Part shown: positions 32,563 through 45,800 of the stretch, piece after piece
Position numbering within the stretch: position 1 is the stretch's first letter
How the letters are laid out: each line of letters opens with the position of its first letter
Assembly: GCA_029718625.1 (NCBI GenBank)
Contig: CM056379.1
Span: 51,915,579-51,979,578, forward strand
Length of the DNA stretch: 64,000 bases
Source: Synaphobranchus kaupii
Taxonomy: Eukaryota > Chordata > Actinopteri > Anguilliformes > Synaphobranchidae
Direction: 5' to 3'
The notes under the pieces: generated by a model
What the model was told of the DNA's origin: nothing
Seen by the model: only the letters and a program-made list of their open reading frames with translations
The model's database searches: none
Made by a program: the position numbers and the translations under genes

Positions 32563-32570
32563 TTTGGCGC
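32563..32570 (+). promoter_or_regulatory. PKMYT1: E2F-like site TTTGGCGC
   Basis: TTTTTTGGCGCGAG matches the E2F consensus. Fourteen bases further, 32584-32589 reads TTTGAA, the CHR consensus found in G2/M promoters. PKMYT1 acts at G2/M, so the pair is plausible; the spacing is wider than the classic four bases between CDE and CHR. Confidence 0.45.
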
Positions 32571-32713
32571 GAGGCAGCAAAGCTTTGAAGAAGGTTATTG
32601 CCGGAGAGACGCGCGAGGAAGCTGTATAAGGATATGAGCAAGTTGGCATAACGTTAACTGGCGCATTTTCGATCGAAATGTGAGCAAGGATTCACGGGAA
32701 ATAAATACCTCAC
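32565..32713 (+). other. PKMYT1: Candidate non-coding first exon of PKMYT1
   Basis: The first coding exon has an acceptor (TTTTCAG, 36443-36449) before its start codon, so an upstream non-coding exon is expected. The best candidate follows the E2F/CHR-like motifs and ends at the donor-like GTAAGA at 32714-32719. Not provable without transcript data. Confidence 0.35.
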
Positions 32714-33002
32714 GTAAGAGTACATTTCAAATATTTTAAGATAATTCGAAACCAACTAACATTAGTTTTATTGTTTTAAATGCAGTATATCTAGTCATGT
32801 TAACCTACAATTGTCTTTTTATTTATTTATTCAGAACCATTAGCTATTTTATCTGTATTTTCATATTACAAATGTGACGTATTTATTTGACTACCGACAT
32901 AGCATACGGACCTGAATACGCATACGGATTTTAATCTACATAAATATTACGTTTAATCTACAGAAATAATACGTTTGGCATGTTATTATAATGCTAAAAT
33001 TG

Positions 33003-33045
33003 TGTAAGTCGCTGGATAAGAGCGTCTGCTAAATGCCTGTAACGT
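33003..33045 (+). repeat. LINE/SINE 3'-tail fragment
   Basis: GTCGCTGGATAAGAGCGTCT GCTAAATG is the conserved tail shared by fish L2-like LINEs and V-SINEs; the same tail ends the LINE copy at 57076-57118. Confidence 0.65.
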
Positions 33046-34643
33046 AACTGTATGTAGTCTAATGGACCTAACTTACTGCTCGAATTTATAATGTTGGCTG
33101 GTGCTGTCATTTTCAAACCAGGTTGTTCACAGCTTACGCTAAATAACTTACCGGAATTGCTAGAATTGCCGGAATTGTTAGTTACTTAATTTAAATTGAG
33201 CTAAGCTATGTAACGTTAGCTAGCTAATTTATCTAAAGGCTATTTAGCAAGCTAGCTGCTTTGTTAGCTAACATTGTCATAAAATTTCTTCTTACCGTGA
33301 AGAATTACTGCAATCGAGTCAAACTGTGTTACCCTCGCAACACTTTCGACACAACCGAACTAAACCAAAACCAATTTATTTCGAAACTCGCGATGAAAAT
33401 TTATTTCAGGGTTTCAAAACATTTTTTCAGAATTGTCAGGTTGATTTAACCCCATGGACTTCACATTTGTCTTCGACATTGTGGATATATATTAGCAAGT
33501 GACATTATCGGTCCATGCTGTTTATTTACATAGCACTATTAAGACAAGCTAGCATTTTATATTTCTTCACTCTTATGTTTTAGATTACTAAGTATACTCG
33601 CTCGCAGGGATACATTACTTCAGAGAGGTATTATGAATACAGAATGAAAATCAGCTTTTATTCATTACGCACCTCATAAATTGAACCATCTGCAGGAAAC
33701 CTAAAAACTGGATCACTTAATCTGGAGGGTTTGAAAATTATTTTAAATGAGGTCTTACCGGATACACGCTCCTGTTTCTCTCAATGTATCCCGTTTTTTA
33801 AAATTAATTGTCAGCATATTGTTATCTTTGTCTTGTCATTGTGTGATTGTGATTCCTATTTCTATATATTTTGTAATAATATAATTTGTGCATTGTTATG
33901 TAGCCTATCCCAGGTCACCACTGGAAAAGAGAGCATTGCTCAAAGTTGCCAGAAATAGATATAGGGTTATTTCAAAGATTTTCATATCACACCTCTGCCC
34001 AACATGTTAAAATGTATGTAAGGAAGCCATGTAAAATAAATTATTAGTTTCCCTGATATGGTGTCTGATAGGCTTAAGAATGTATCTTTTGGGAAAAATT
34101 GAACATTCTGGTTAGTATGTGTGGGTTGAGGGTGGCATAATTCTTGTTATTCAATGTCTCTGGGGGTTGGGGCCTAATTGGGTGCAACTTGGGGCCAAAT
34201 TGCCAAACACATTTATGGCAAGTGGTGCAGAAGTAGCAGTGATTGGGCATATGATATGGTATATAAACTCACAGCTTTTGTTGGAGAGAGAGAGAGACCA
34301 TAGTTGGAAAAATATACAGCGAAAGGGAACTGGCACCTACAGTATAGAGACTGAAAATTAAAAGTAGCAATGGATGCCAAGTCATACAGTGACAAATTAC
34401 ATGCCAAAATTGCTCTACAGGTCACGCAGCCGAGACACTTTAGGAATGGGATATCATAAGTAGGCTACGTATACTCAAGTACAGAAAATGATACTGGTAT
34501 GCAGTAACTGCATCGCCTTTTTCTTTCTTTTTCTGTTTTCAATGATGGCATTACTCAATAATATGTTGCTGACTTGTGGCGAAAGTGCCAGCGTGGTAAC
34601 ATATCTTGCGGTAACATCTGTCCAAGAATGTAAACAAGTCAGG

Positions 34644-35543
34644 GGCCGTGACCGAATATGATCCGTTCACCCCTTTGAGGGCGCATATTTGAGTCAACTA
34701 AATCAAAAAGCTTTTGTGGGTGACTTTTTCTCACAAATGGGCCACTTAAAATCCCAGGATGAAACCTTTATTTTCAGGGTTTTGTTGAGGGGATTCAGGA
34801 GCACACTCATCCGACAATTTCAGGAAGTAAACCGGAAGTAAAAGCTAAAACCTGTAGTACAAGAGCAGAACTACTCTTTTTATTTTTGTTAATTCTATCT
34901 TCATTGATAATCTACACTTTGTAACCAATATGTAAACTGATTGATATTCTCAATAAAAAAAATAAAAAAATTTATATATTACAAACTACATCCTCACTAG
35001 TTTGGAAAGTTTTGCAGGAATTCTTTCGCACGCTGCTTGCAAAGTAAGGAGAGAGGGCGCATAGGCCATGACCGAATATGATCCCTGTTCCCTGTCCCCT
35101 GTCTACTATGTGCCTGTCCCCTCACTTTGCAAGCAGTGTGTGAAAGAAATCCTGCAAAACTCTGCAAACTAGTGTGGAAGTAAGTTGTAATATATATATT
35201 TTTTTTTTATTGAGAATATCAATCAGTTTACATATGACAATGGTTACAAAGTGTCAATTATGAATGAAGAAAAATAAATGAATTCACAAAAATAAAAAGA
35301 GTAGTTTGTAATATGTCCCGCTCTTGTACTAAAAGTTGTAGTTTTTACTTCCGGTTTACTTTCTGAAATTGTCGGTGTGCTTTTTTTGAATCCCCTCAAC
35401 AAAACCCCGGAAATAAGGGGTTCATCCTGGGATTTTAAGTGCCCCCATTTGTGAGAAAAAATTGCCTATTCAAAGACTTTTTGACGAAGTTGACTCAAAT
35501 ATGCACCCTCAAAGCGGTGAAGGGATTATATTCGGTAACGGCC
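34644..35543. mobile_element. Fold-back element: 0.9-kb imperfect palindrome
   Basis: Arms at about 34644-35060 and 35107-35543 are inverted copies. Shared blocks include GGCCGTGACCGAATATGATC at the ends, TTTGAGGG(C/T)GCATATTTGA, AGTAAACCGGAAGTAAAA and CTTTGCAAGCAG. The centre (35060-35106) repeats the ATGACCGAATATGATCC end motif, and yet another copy of it lies just outside at 35572-35596. No ORF with a known domain. Upstream of PKMYT1's first coding exon, presumably in its first intron. Confidence 0.85.
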
Positions 35544-35599
35544 ATAGTAGAAGGGGGTCTGAGCGGGCAGGGAACAGGGATCGTATTCGGTCACAGCCA

Positions 35600-36449
35600 G
35601 GGATTCTTCACGGTAAGAAAAAATTATATGAGGGAGTGAATTGTACTGGTATGCAAACTATGAATATTTGCTTACGTTACTCAGCGAAGGAACCTGCATA
35701 GTATTGCTAGCTAGCTACATTTATCTATGGTAAAATAGTTTAAATAAGCAACTGTTGATAGATAACAACATGCAAATGTTATTAACACTCATAAGTTAGC
35801 TAACGTGAATCGGAATAAAAAAGCTAACGAACTACTACTATGTAGGTAATGTATTGTGCTGTCAGGATGTTATTTGTTTAAACTAGCTAAAGCACTTGAT
35901 TGGCCCTTCGCTGGCCAGTGTGTTGTAAAATTACCTCCATGCCTTGAGTTGTCATTCTCCATGGAACGTTACCGCTTGCTATTAGCGATAAAAATTGTAA
36001 GAAAAAGTAATTTTATGTATAGGTAGCAAAGTTGATGGGTAGCTACCTAACCTTCATAGTAAGTCCTTAATTAATGTAATGGTTATATAATAAGATTAAA
36101 CTTGTTGGCATGTAAATTACACAAATATATAATTTTAGGTTGAATGGGTGCATGTTTTCAGTTACACTGTATATCAACCAACCCACTGGTTAATGCATAC
36201 TTCTCTATTTCACAGCGTTGTCTATGCAACAGCATGTGATTGGAGAAAAGTGGACTGGGGTTTCTGCGCCTTAATCTAATTAATAACCCCAACCACACCA
36301 CCTTACCAAAACTTCACATCTACTTTCACTCTCCCCCTCTTCAATCTTGTCACCTATTTTTATTGCTATTTCTTCCATCAACTACTCCATTCTATATTTG
36401 CTTTTCTATTTAGTTCTTTCTCCTCTCTCTTAACCATCTCCATTTTCAG
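35600..36449. other. Non-coding region upstream of PKMYT1 exon 1, probably intron
   Basis: AT-rich with GCTAGC/GTTAGC words. From about 36300 a long pyrimidine-rich tract leads to the acceptor at 36448-36449. Confidence 0.45.
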
Positions 36450-36487
36450 CCCAGTTATATTTTTTGGTGCTTCATCTGCACCACCCT

Positions 36488-36871
36488 ATGACTATGTCTT
36501 TGTCCCAGGATGCTAAACATGCCACCACACCTCTTCCTCTTCCCGCACATTTCGCTCAAGCCCAGCAACCTTTCTCCATCAAAAAAAGGCGCCTTCCTTT
36601 CTCCTCACACTCCAGTTCATCCTCGTCACTTTCTCCTCCTCCATTGCTGTCACACTCTCTACCCCCCCGTCCTCCATCTAAGGGCTGTCCTCCTCTCAGC
36701 CGAATCTTTCCCCATCAGTCTCCATCACCATGGACACCCCTCTCCTGTTCCTTTTCCCAGTCTCCCCCTCCTCCATCACTTTATGATCCCTCCAAATCCC
36801 AGTCCTTCTTCAGCCAGTGTTTCATCAACCTCGGCTTACTTGGGAGGGGCTCCTTTGGTGAAGTGTATAAA
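36488..36871 (+). CDS. PKMYT1: PKMYT1 coding exon 1 (residues 1-128)
   Basis: The acceptor at 36449 leaves about 38 nt of 5' UTR in the exon. Encodes the low-complexity Ser/Pro-rich regulatory N-terminus, including [19 protein letters not shown], which matches the conserved vertebrate start, and the beginning of the kinase fold up to [10 protein letters not shown]. Donor GTAAGT at 36872, phase 0. Confidence 0.93.
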
Positions 36872-39800
36872 GTAAGTAGCATGGCAAATGGACAGTACTG
36901 TATCGATTAGGTGATGTGCATTACTCCATCTGAAGGATGGATGCCACAATAAAATTCCAGAGCTATTACCTCAGATTTTCCTTGTTAGATTTCTCCCCTG
37001 ATTCCTTTGATCAGATGCTTCACCATTCTTATCATAGGTCCTCAGTCTCCAGGATGGACAGCATTATGCAATCAAGCGCTCAGTCCAGCGTTTCCGAGGT
37101 GATAGAGACCGACAGAGAAGTGTAAGGGAGGCCAGGAACCATGAGTGTCTATGTCCCCATCCTCACATTCTGGGTTTCAAGGCTGCCTGGGAGGAGAGAG
37201 GCCATCTTTACATCCAAATGGAGCTATGCTGTACCAGCCTGTCGATACACACTGAAGCCCAGCCACACAACCCAGGCAAGTTCCAGACATCCATGGCAAC
37301 AAATAATAAATATAACTGCATGGGCAGCAATGAGCCGTGTTCCACAGCAATGCTGAAAATGGCCAAAATGGAGGAAAAAATATGGATGGACCTTGTTGAT
37401 CCTAGTAGAAAATTCTTAACCATAATGGTATTGAAATATGGCAGTGGTTCCCAGCCTGGGGTTTAGTTGTTTTGGGAAAAAATGTCAAGTATAAGGAGGT
37501 AAACCTGTGTACCAAGTGTCACAATTGCAGTACAAACAGCACAGAAGTACTGAGGGGGCACATTTTGTGAACTATGTAAAGTGAAGTGGCTGCCATTTTG
37601 TCATCTTTGACATAATCAACTTCTAACTTAGTGGAACAGTAATTGATTACGATAAGGTTGAATATCATGAATTTCAGACTGATGCACTTTTCAGACTTCA
37701 ATTGACAGTAGATTGAAATTTATTGACAGAATTAAAAAAAATTATTTAATTAGAATTGCAATAATATTTTGCCTGATAGTGTATTTTTTCAGACCCATTC
37801 ACTGACAACACATACCAAATCTGGCATCACTCTGACTTCTTTTGAAGGGCTGAGGGTTTTAATTTCGGACCTGATTATAGCACCCTTTAATGGTCAACTC
37901 ATGCCCTTTATTTTGCCCTGGTTACACGTGGTCTGTACTATTGGTGGGCCAAAATGGAGTTACCAATGTTTGGGCAAATTATTGGACAAAATAGAAGATA
38001 ATAATAATAATAATAATAGGAATTTACGCAATTACAATAGGTTTCCCCGCTTCACAGTGGGATCCTAATAATAATAATAATAAACTTTATTTATAGAGCG
38101 CCTTTCATATAAGGAACAAACAATTCAAAGTGCTTCACAGTGAAATAAAAAGACAATACACATAATGGGCCTCATTCATGAAACGTGAGCAAAACAAATT
38201 TGTACGTAAATCATTCGTATTAGCAATTTTCCCCGTATTTTGGCATTCATTAACGTTTTCGTATGTGAAATTTGTTCAGTACAAACAAACAAAATTTACA
38301 CCTGCTCAGGATTACGTGTACTGCATCTGTAAATTCAAAATGCCACTAAATGTAGCTTCTGAATGTCAGTTAGAATAGGCCTATGAATTAATTTTAATTT
38401 TCAATTAAATTCACAAGACTAAAATGTAGCCTTTGAAGTGCACAATGCAAACATAATAATTACGACTGTAAAAAGCAAGCACTTTAGATAAAGCCTATTA
38501 ATCAATTGTAGGCGATTAATTTATTTAATTAGACCCATAACTTAATTAATACTCCCAGTAGGCTACCATTTTTCTGAATTGATTCAATTTATATGTTATA
38601 TGATGTTACATATGCTAATTAAAACACACATTTAACCATTGAACAAAATTTTATATAAAATGACTTTCAGGTCTGTATAGCCAGTGTTTCAATGGCAGAC
38701 CTTGCAGCTACTGTTGGCTGAAGTTGGCTGCTACGAAATTACGAAAAATCCAGATCTACTCCATATCTGGCTGCAGAGTGATAGTTTGAGGCTCGTTTGA
38801 TACCTTAGACCCTTGATAACTTACAGCCATTTAGCCAGTCATGTGTTCCATATTGTACCAGCGTAATTTACAGCTGAATCTAGTCTCACCCCCCAATTCC
38901 CCTAGAGATCCATTCACATGCAGAAAGGTTATAGTATCGCTTGTAACAGTACCTGAAAATAAGATATCGAGAGTCTTTTAATGTTGATGGGTCACAGGAA
39001 GTAACAGCATGCAAAGGATATGCACCAAATATTAAATATGATACTTTAAAAATACGTAAACGTGTGCTCTCTCGTTGAGACTTGATGCAATGATGTGACA
39101 AATTCGGAATGATGATAATTGCCGACCTAACGTTAGCATTTACCTACACAACTTTTGTCAACTGCCTGAATGTCAGCCAAGACAATTAACGTTAGCTTGC
39201 TAACTAGACTTCACACTCACACTCACGGTTTATTTCAATTTCAGCTCATCATCATTACACATGATGATACGTTTGTTAACTTTTTAAGTGCACTTATACA
39301 GTTGTGTTCAAATAAATAGCAGTGTGTTAAAAAAAAGTGAATAAAGTGCAAATATTTTTTAATAGCTTTTAGTTCCATATTTCAAATGTAGTGGAAACAT
39401 TACACATTCAATTCCAAATCAAAGCATTAGCAAATTTTATCAAGTCTGGTTATTCTTTTACAGGAAGCAAAGAAAAGGAATATTAATCTGTTAAAAAAAA
39501 ATAGCAGTGTCGACATTTTTCTCTTGAAACTCAAACACTTACTGTATAAATTTTTCAAGATTTAACTTCACTTTAAATTACTGAACTAATATTTAGTTGC
39601 ATAACCATTGTTTTTGATAACTGCTGCGCATCTGCGTTGCATCGAGTCAACCAACTTCTGGCACCTAGAAACAGGTATTTCAGCCCAGGATGAACGAACT
39701 ACATTCCACAGTTCCTGTGAATTTTTGGGTTTTACTTCAGAAACGGCATTTTTAATGTCACCCCACATGTTTTCAATGGGGTTGAGGTCTGGGGATTGAG

Positions 39801-42800
39801 CTGGCCACTCCATTACCTCAATCCATTTTGTCTGGAACCAAGATGTTGCTCGCTTACTTAATTTCCTTTATAGCTTTGACGATATTAGCTGCGTTGTCGG
39901 TCACATAACACACCACTTTTTCTTTTATATCCCACTCATCCTCGATAGTTGAAAGTAAGTCACCTATGTTTTGGGAAGTGTGAGCTTCACCCACCTCTCT
40001 TTTTGTTGTTTCCACTCATAGTTTGGTTGCAAGAGAAATTAATATCTGTGGCAAAATTTTGCCGCCGGCGCCATGGCCACTAGGGGGTCTCGAAGGGGTT
40101 AATGATGCTCCATGCCAGATGGATTAGAAACTCGTTATAAGTTTCGATATCACAATAAATGTGCCCATTATGCCAATGCAGTCAATGTACTCCTGGAGGA
40201 GTAGGAGACAACAATTCACACTTATCTAGAAACTCAAGAAATTAATGTAAATGTAATTGAAGTGTATTTTTATAATTACAACACAGGCATTTGCAGTATT
40301 TCTATGCTGAAAAAGTAATGATAAGATGGTAACGTAGCATAAACCCTGAAATAATGACACATTTAGAATCACAACGCTAATACGGGGCAATTGGCGACTT
40401 CAGTGTTCAGAAAACGTAACAAAACAGTGTTAAGAAAACGGTGAGTTTGATCAAGAAAAGGAGTTAATTCTTTAATACATTTTTCAGATTTTTTCCCTTT
40501 TTCTCCCAATTTGGTAGCCAATTGAACCCCATTCTTATTCAATTCCTCCCGTGTAGCAACCGCTAGAGAATCGCTGCTGCACAACCCCGTCAGCTGGTGG
40601 TAGGAAGGACGGCGCCACGTCCTCTACAGAGCGTAAATCCTGGAGGCCCTGACCATGATTTGAACTCGCCCAGGGCTGTTCTGTGCGCAGCGATTCTTAT
40701 TGAGCCCCTCCCCCCACCCTGGAGCAGCCGCCAATTGCCGCTCCCACTGGTCATGCTCGGATCTGGCAGGACCGGAGATCGAACCCCCGATCCTCTGGGC
40801 GCAACCGCACAGACAAAGTCTGCGCCTTAGACCGCTGCACCACCGTGGTGCCCCAAAAGGAGTTTCTTTGGTCATACAAGTGGATATATCCTTGAACAAC
40901 TTCAGCATGTCTAGCCTTACTGACCAATTACAGGCAAGGGTGTATTGGGTGACTGTGAACGAAAATTTTGACTAGTTCGGCTAGCCAGTCTGCACACACT
41001 GCGACAATCGAAGCCCGACGCTTAGTTTTGGTTGCAAACCAGCTTTTTAAACTTTTGTTTTAATAGCTATAGATATAACATTTTTTATGGAGACAACATT
41101 TTTTTATATAATACATCCACAGAGCTTGATGAAAGATGCAGAATAAAAGTATTGATTTTCCCTAAAAATAAATATTGATTATGAATGTATCATTACAAAA
41201 CTTGCTTTACAGGCCTTAAAAGAGTGCAGTGTTTCTCTCTGTCTAAGATCTTGTCTCTCTGTCTCAGAGCTTGATTCCTGGCTCTAGCAATCTTCTGAGC
41301 CAATGGTATTACGACGTTGGTATCACACCCACCTTTGTATCAGGTGTCTCAATTGGTTGCCAGATTCAGCTAGTCTGACAGTGATGGTGTAGTTAGACCC
41401 AAGAAACCCCAGTACCAGTCCTTAATGACAAGAACCGGAGCAAGACGAGGGTCAACCTTGGTTCGGTATTTGGTCGTTGGAGGGAGGTCAAAGAATCACA
41501 ATGCTTGAGAAGCGACGCACTTTTCTGCTTGACCGGTAAGCTAACACGTTAGCTAGCAAGAGAACTATCAGATGATCAGATCAAACATTATTTATTGTCT
41601 TCCTTGTTGAGCTGGGGTTCGGACCATAATTTATTACAGCCTGACCGAAAAGAGTATTTTTATGTCATTTTGCTTTTCTCACATCATCTCACATTGAGAC
41701 ATTAGCGTTAGCTAGCTTGCTACCCAGATAGCCGGCTCATGGCGTATATGCTGTTAGGCAGCTAGCTGTTTGCACATTGGTTTACGAGAGGTCATCTAGC
41801 GTTGGTCCGTTGGGACCTGTTAGCGACCGGCAGAATCAGCTGGAGGGCTTCTAACATTAGCTGTTTTGTAGCTCTGTTTGCCAGCGGTGCAGCTCTGCAG
41901 GAATCAAAATGGCCGGATTGGAACGCCTGCAAGACCCATTAGTGTGCTGGGCACTAGTTTCACTTCACTCGCAGACTGCTGCCAACTTACCAGATGCAAT
42001 CCTCCAGCTTATTTACTACTAACATTGCCCCGCTGACGCATCGCTGGCCAAAACATGACCATTATGAATAAATATGTCCATTGTGGGCTATAGCCTATGT
42101 TGCCTAAGATGGTAATAGCTCTAATAAAGAAGGCATTTACATATAGGTAGCAGAAACAAGATGCATGCAAACTCATTAGCTAACGTTAGTTATATCATAA
42201 TGTTCAAGGGAGCATTTTTGTGTTGAAAAGACGGTGAAATGCCGCCTCGCACCTAGGTGAAAAACTGGCTAAATTTGTTTGAAAAGTGAAAGTTTTTTTT
42301 ACAACCGGCTAGGATGTAGCCAGGCTTTACCTTGGTGTAAATTGACACATTTATTTCAAAACGCCTCTCATTCTGAGAATTACACCCCTCTAGATTCCGG
42401 CTTTTGCTCACTGGGGTTAGGCTACATGAATCTTGAAACACCACCGCATAGAGTAACCTAAATCTATGGAGATAATGCTTGCTAGTTGCTACATATTGTC
42501 CAACCTGACCACAAAAGATTAGACATTCAACATGATTGAGCCTGATTCTGTCTCTGACTCCACTCTTCACACTCAGATGAAGTACACAAAATTCAGGTTA
42601 AACAATCTGGCAACCAGTTGAGGGTTGTGTGCTTCTAGTTCTGGCTGTGTTGTTATGAGATGCAATGTCCATGAGAAACTAGAGGGGATGAAATGCTGTA
42701 TCTATAGCCTTTAAAGCACAACTGAACTTTGGTAGAACTTTGGGTTGTGTAGTTACCTGGCCATGATATGAGTCCAAATGGCAGCAAAATATGTTTGTGA

Positions 42801-45800
42801 TCATTCAGAATAGGGTATTTGTCGCTCATCGTTCACTTCTATAGAGCAGCTAAAACGGTCTCAAAATGACACTTCTAGCACGTATACGAATGCGAACGAA
42901 GTGGATTCTGTCAACACAAACAATAACCAGTCCTCGTACGTATTATTATTTTTTTTATTAAATGGCCCTTTCCTCTCTTTTTCGTATTTTATTTGGAACG
43001 TAGATCCGGTAGGTAATTCTTGCGCCAGAAACAGCGTTAATGTGCCGATGCATCAGAAACCACTCATTGGTCCAAATTTCCACAGAAGCAAGCGTTCCTG
43101 GTAGTATATATCTATCAGATCAAAAAAGTCTACGACGTAAAAAAAAGCCAAGTTACTCACGCATAGCCTACATAATGCTGTCCATAAGTTCTTAATTCCA
43201 ACTTGCAAAAACTAGGCCTGCCTTTAAAAGTCTTTATCAAAATGTGGCCAAGTTACAACTAACAATATTGCCTATCATAGCTCACACTAAATAAACTAGC
43301 TCTATTCCAAAGCAATGCTATCCAAACTTTCCTAAATTATTTAATGCAACTTGGCCCTGTGTTTCTTCATCTTACCATCTCAAGAGAATGTGGTCAATGA
43401 AACTATGTGCCACATCAAACTGCAAAATGAAAATAATTTATAGTGGAAATACTCTGTTGCACTTAGAAATTAAACAGAAAAATTACTACACTATAGGGCA
43501 TGTTTGAACAATTGTCTGCATCCACTGCTTTGGGTCTATGAAAAGCACAGAATGAATAAAATTTATTATTATTATTATTATTATTATAATTATTATTATT
43601 ATGTATTTATTGATTTATTTATTTGGATTTCTATCAAAACCTGTGTGGTCCTACAGAGCATAGATATCCTTGTGTTCACAAAATTCTGTTTGAAAATATC
43701 ATAAATACTATTATGTTAAGAAAATTGGTACTATTACTTATTTGCCACCATCTGACCCACAAACATGTCTGGATACGTTTGTAAAAATGCTTTATGTACG
43801 CTATTTTCTAGGTAAAAATATTACTCATTTTTATCTGCATTTATTTATTCATCACCCCTTTCTCTATTGTACATGATGTTTCTTCATATAAATGTCTGTT
43901 TGTGAATTGTAAAGAATGCTGTAGCAGCAGTTAACATTTTAAAACCTGTACATTTTCTAAAGTAAACTTTCCAACAAAGTACAACCATATCCTTTCTGCA
44001 GTGTAATTATTCATCAACTGTTAAAAACATTCATTGAAATAATATGTTGTTCCATGAGGCACAATCTCTTCACATGCAAAGATGAAGAAACACAAGGCCA
44101 AGTTGCATTAAATAATTTAGGAAAGTTTGGATAGCACTGCTTTGGAATAGAGCTAGTTTATTTAGTGTGAGCTACAATAGGCAATATTGTTAGTTGTAAC
44201 TTGGCCACATTTTGATATCAAGACTTTTAAAGGCAGGCCTAGTTTTTGCAAGTTGGAATTAAGAACTTATGGACAGCGCTATGTAGGCTATGTGTGAGTA
44301 ACTTGGCTTTTTTTACGTCGTAGACGTTTTTGATCTGATATCACTTATTTTTTATAGCTAACTAATGATGAATAATACATGAAGATAAACACGGAGAGAG
44401 ACATGCGTTCCAAAGAAATGTATGGAGACATTTGCTTAACCATAATGCCCTCTATTGACAAGAATGAGAACAGTTATCCTATTACAGACAGCACACAATT
44501 ACATTAAAAGAGTTTGTAGATGAGCAGTATTTGATGTGTAATGAAATACAATGAACAGCACCACCTGAGCTATGGATCATGAAGACGCATGTAAATTAAT
44601 TAAGTCTACATGGAGACATGCATGGACAATGGGCTAGACGCAAACACATTCTAGCTGAAAGACATACAGCCTAAATAGCTAGTACAGCCTAAATAGTTTG
44701 CATCAGTAAAATATGGAAATACAGTTTTAAAATAGGGCTATTAGTATTCTATGAAATACATTTAACGTTAGGCTATTCAACACTGGATTGCCGGATGCGT
44801 AACTCCAACCTTCCATGTGTGGGCTACGAGCTAGCAAGCGAGCTAGTGAGTTCATAAGCACAGCAGAGTTAGGCTATTCAACACTGGATTGCTGGATGCA
44901 TAACTCCAACCTTCCATGTGTGGGCTACGAGCTAGCGAGCGAGCTAGTGAGTTTCTGCACAGCAAATCTTTTTTTTCCGGTAGTGTAGAACGTTACCTGC
45001 GGGAAATGTTTTGGTATCGGACAGCTAGGTTTAGTTTAGTTTTCTGTAGTGCAATGAATGTAGGCTATAATGCATGTTGATTCGCTTCGTAGTAGCCTAG
45101 CTTGTTTCTGCTTCCTGACGAGAAGCAGGAACTAACGTTGGCGAACAAGCTTAATTGGACAACGCATATTTCCCAGGAATCTTAGCCAGAAAGAAAACAG
45201 TAGATACTACTAAGAAAGTACATACCAGAGATTATTATTATTATTATTATAATCATTAAAAGTTTTTGCAGTAAGCTACATTATCAGCAGAGTAGCGTAG
45301 ACTAGAGCCACATTTGGAGGCTATCTATTTATTTATAAGTGACTAACCATGAATCAGATATGTTTGGGGAATTGGCGGTTTATAAATCCGATCGCTTAAA
45401 GGCTTGCAGCTTAAAAGAGGCTATCCTCAATTCTTAATGTAGGCTATTATTGTAAATTCTTAATTTTCCTAGTAGTTCATTTTATGGTGACTTTGTGTTA
45501 TGTGTGAAAAGGATAAAGTGAACAGAGCTGAAGTGAAGAAATTATTGAATAAAGAAATGTTGGCCGGGGCAAGGGGTTTCCACAGTCAGTCAGTCATGAC
45601 TGCAAGAGCAGAGCGTAACACCCTCCCCAAACCAGACAAAAGCGAGCATCCTCTTTTGCCTTTGCAATAAAAATACGTTAATGTTTCAATGTGAAAATAA
45701 TAACAGTCTAAGAAATTAAAAGTACTTAACAGTTGCACATTGTTTTTGTGGAAAATACACGTGCCCTGCTGGGCTCGAACCCACAATCCACTGTGTGAGA

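Noticed and set aside
40597..40975. ORFs of 77-94 codons on both strands
   Set aside because: They cover a tRNA-derived SINE with A and B boxes; no protein-like features.
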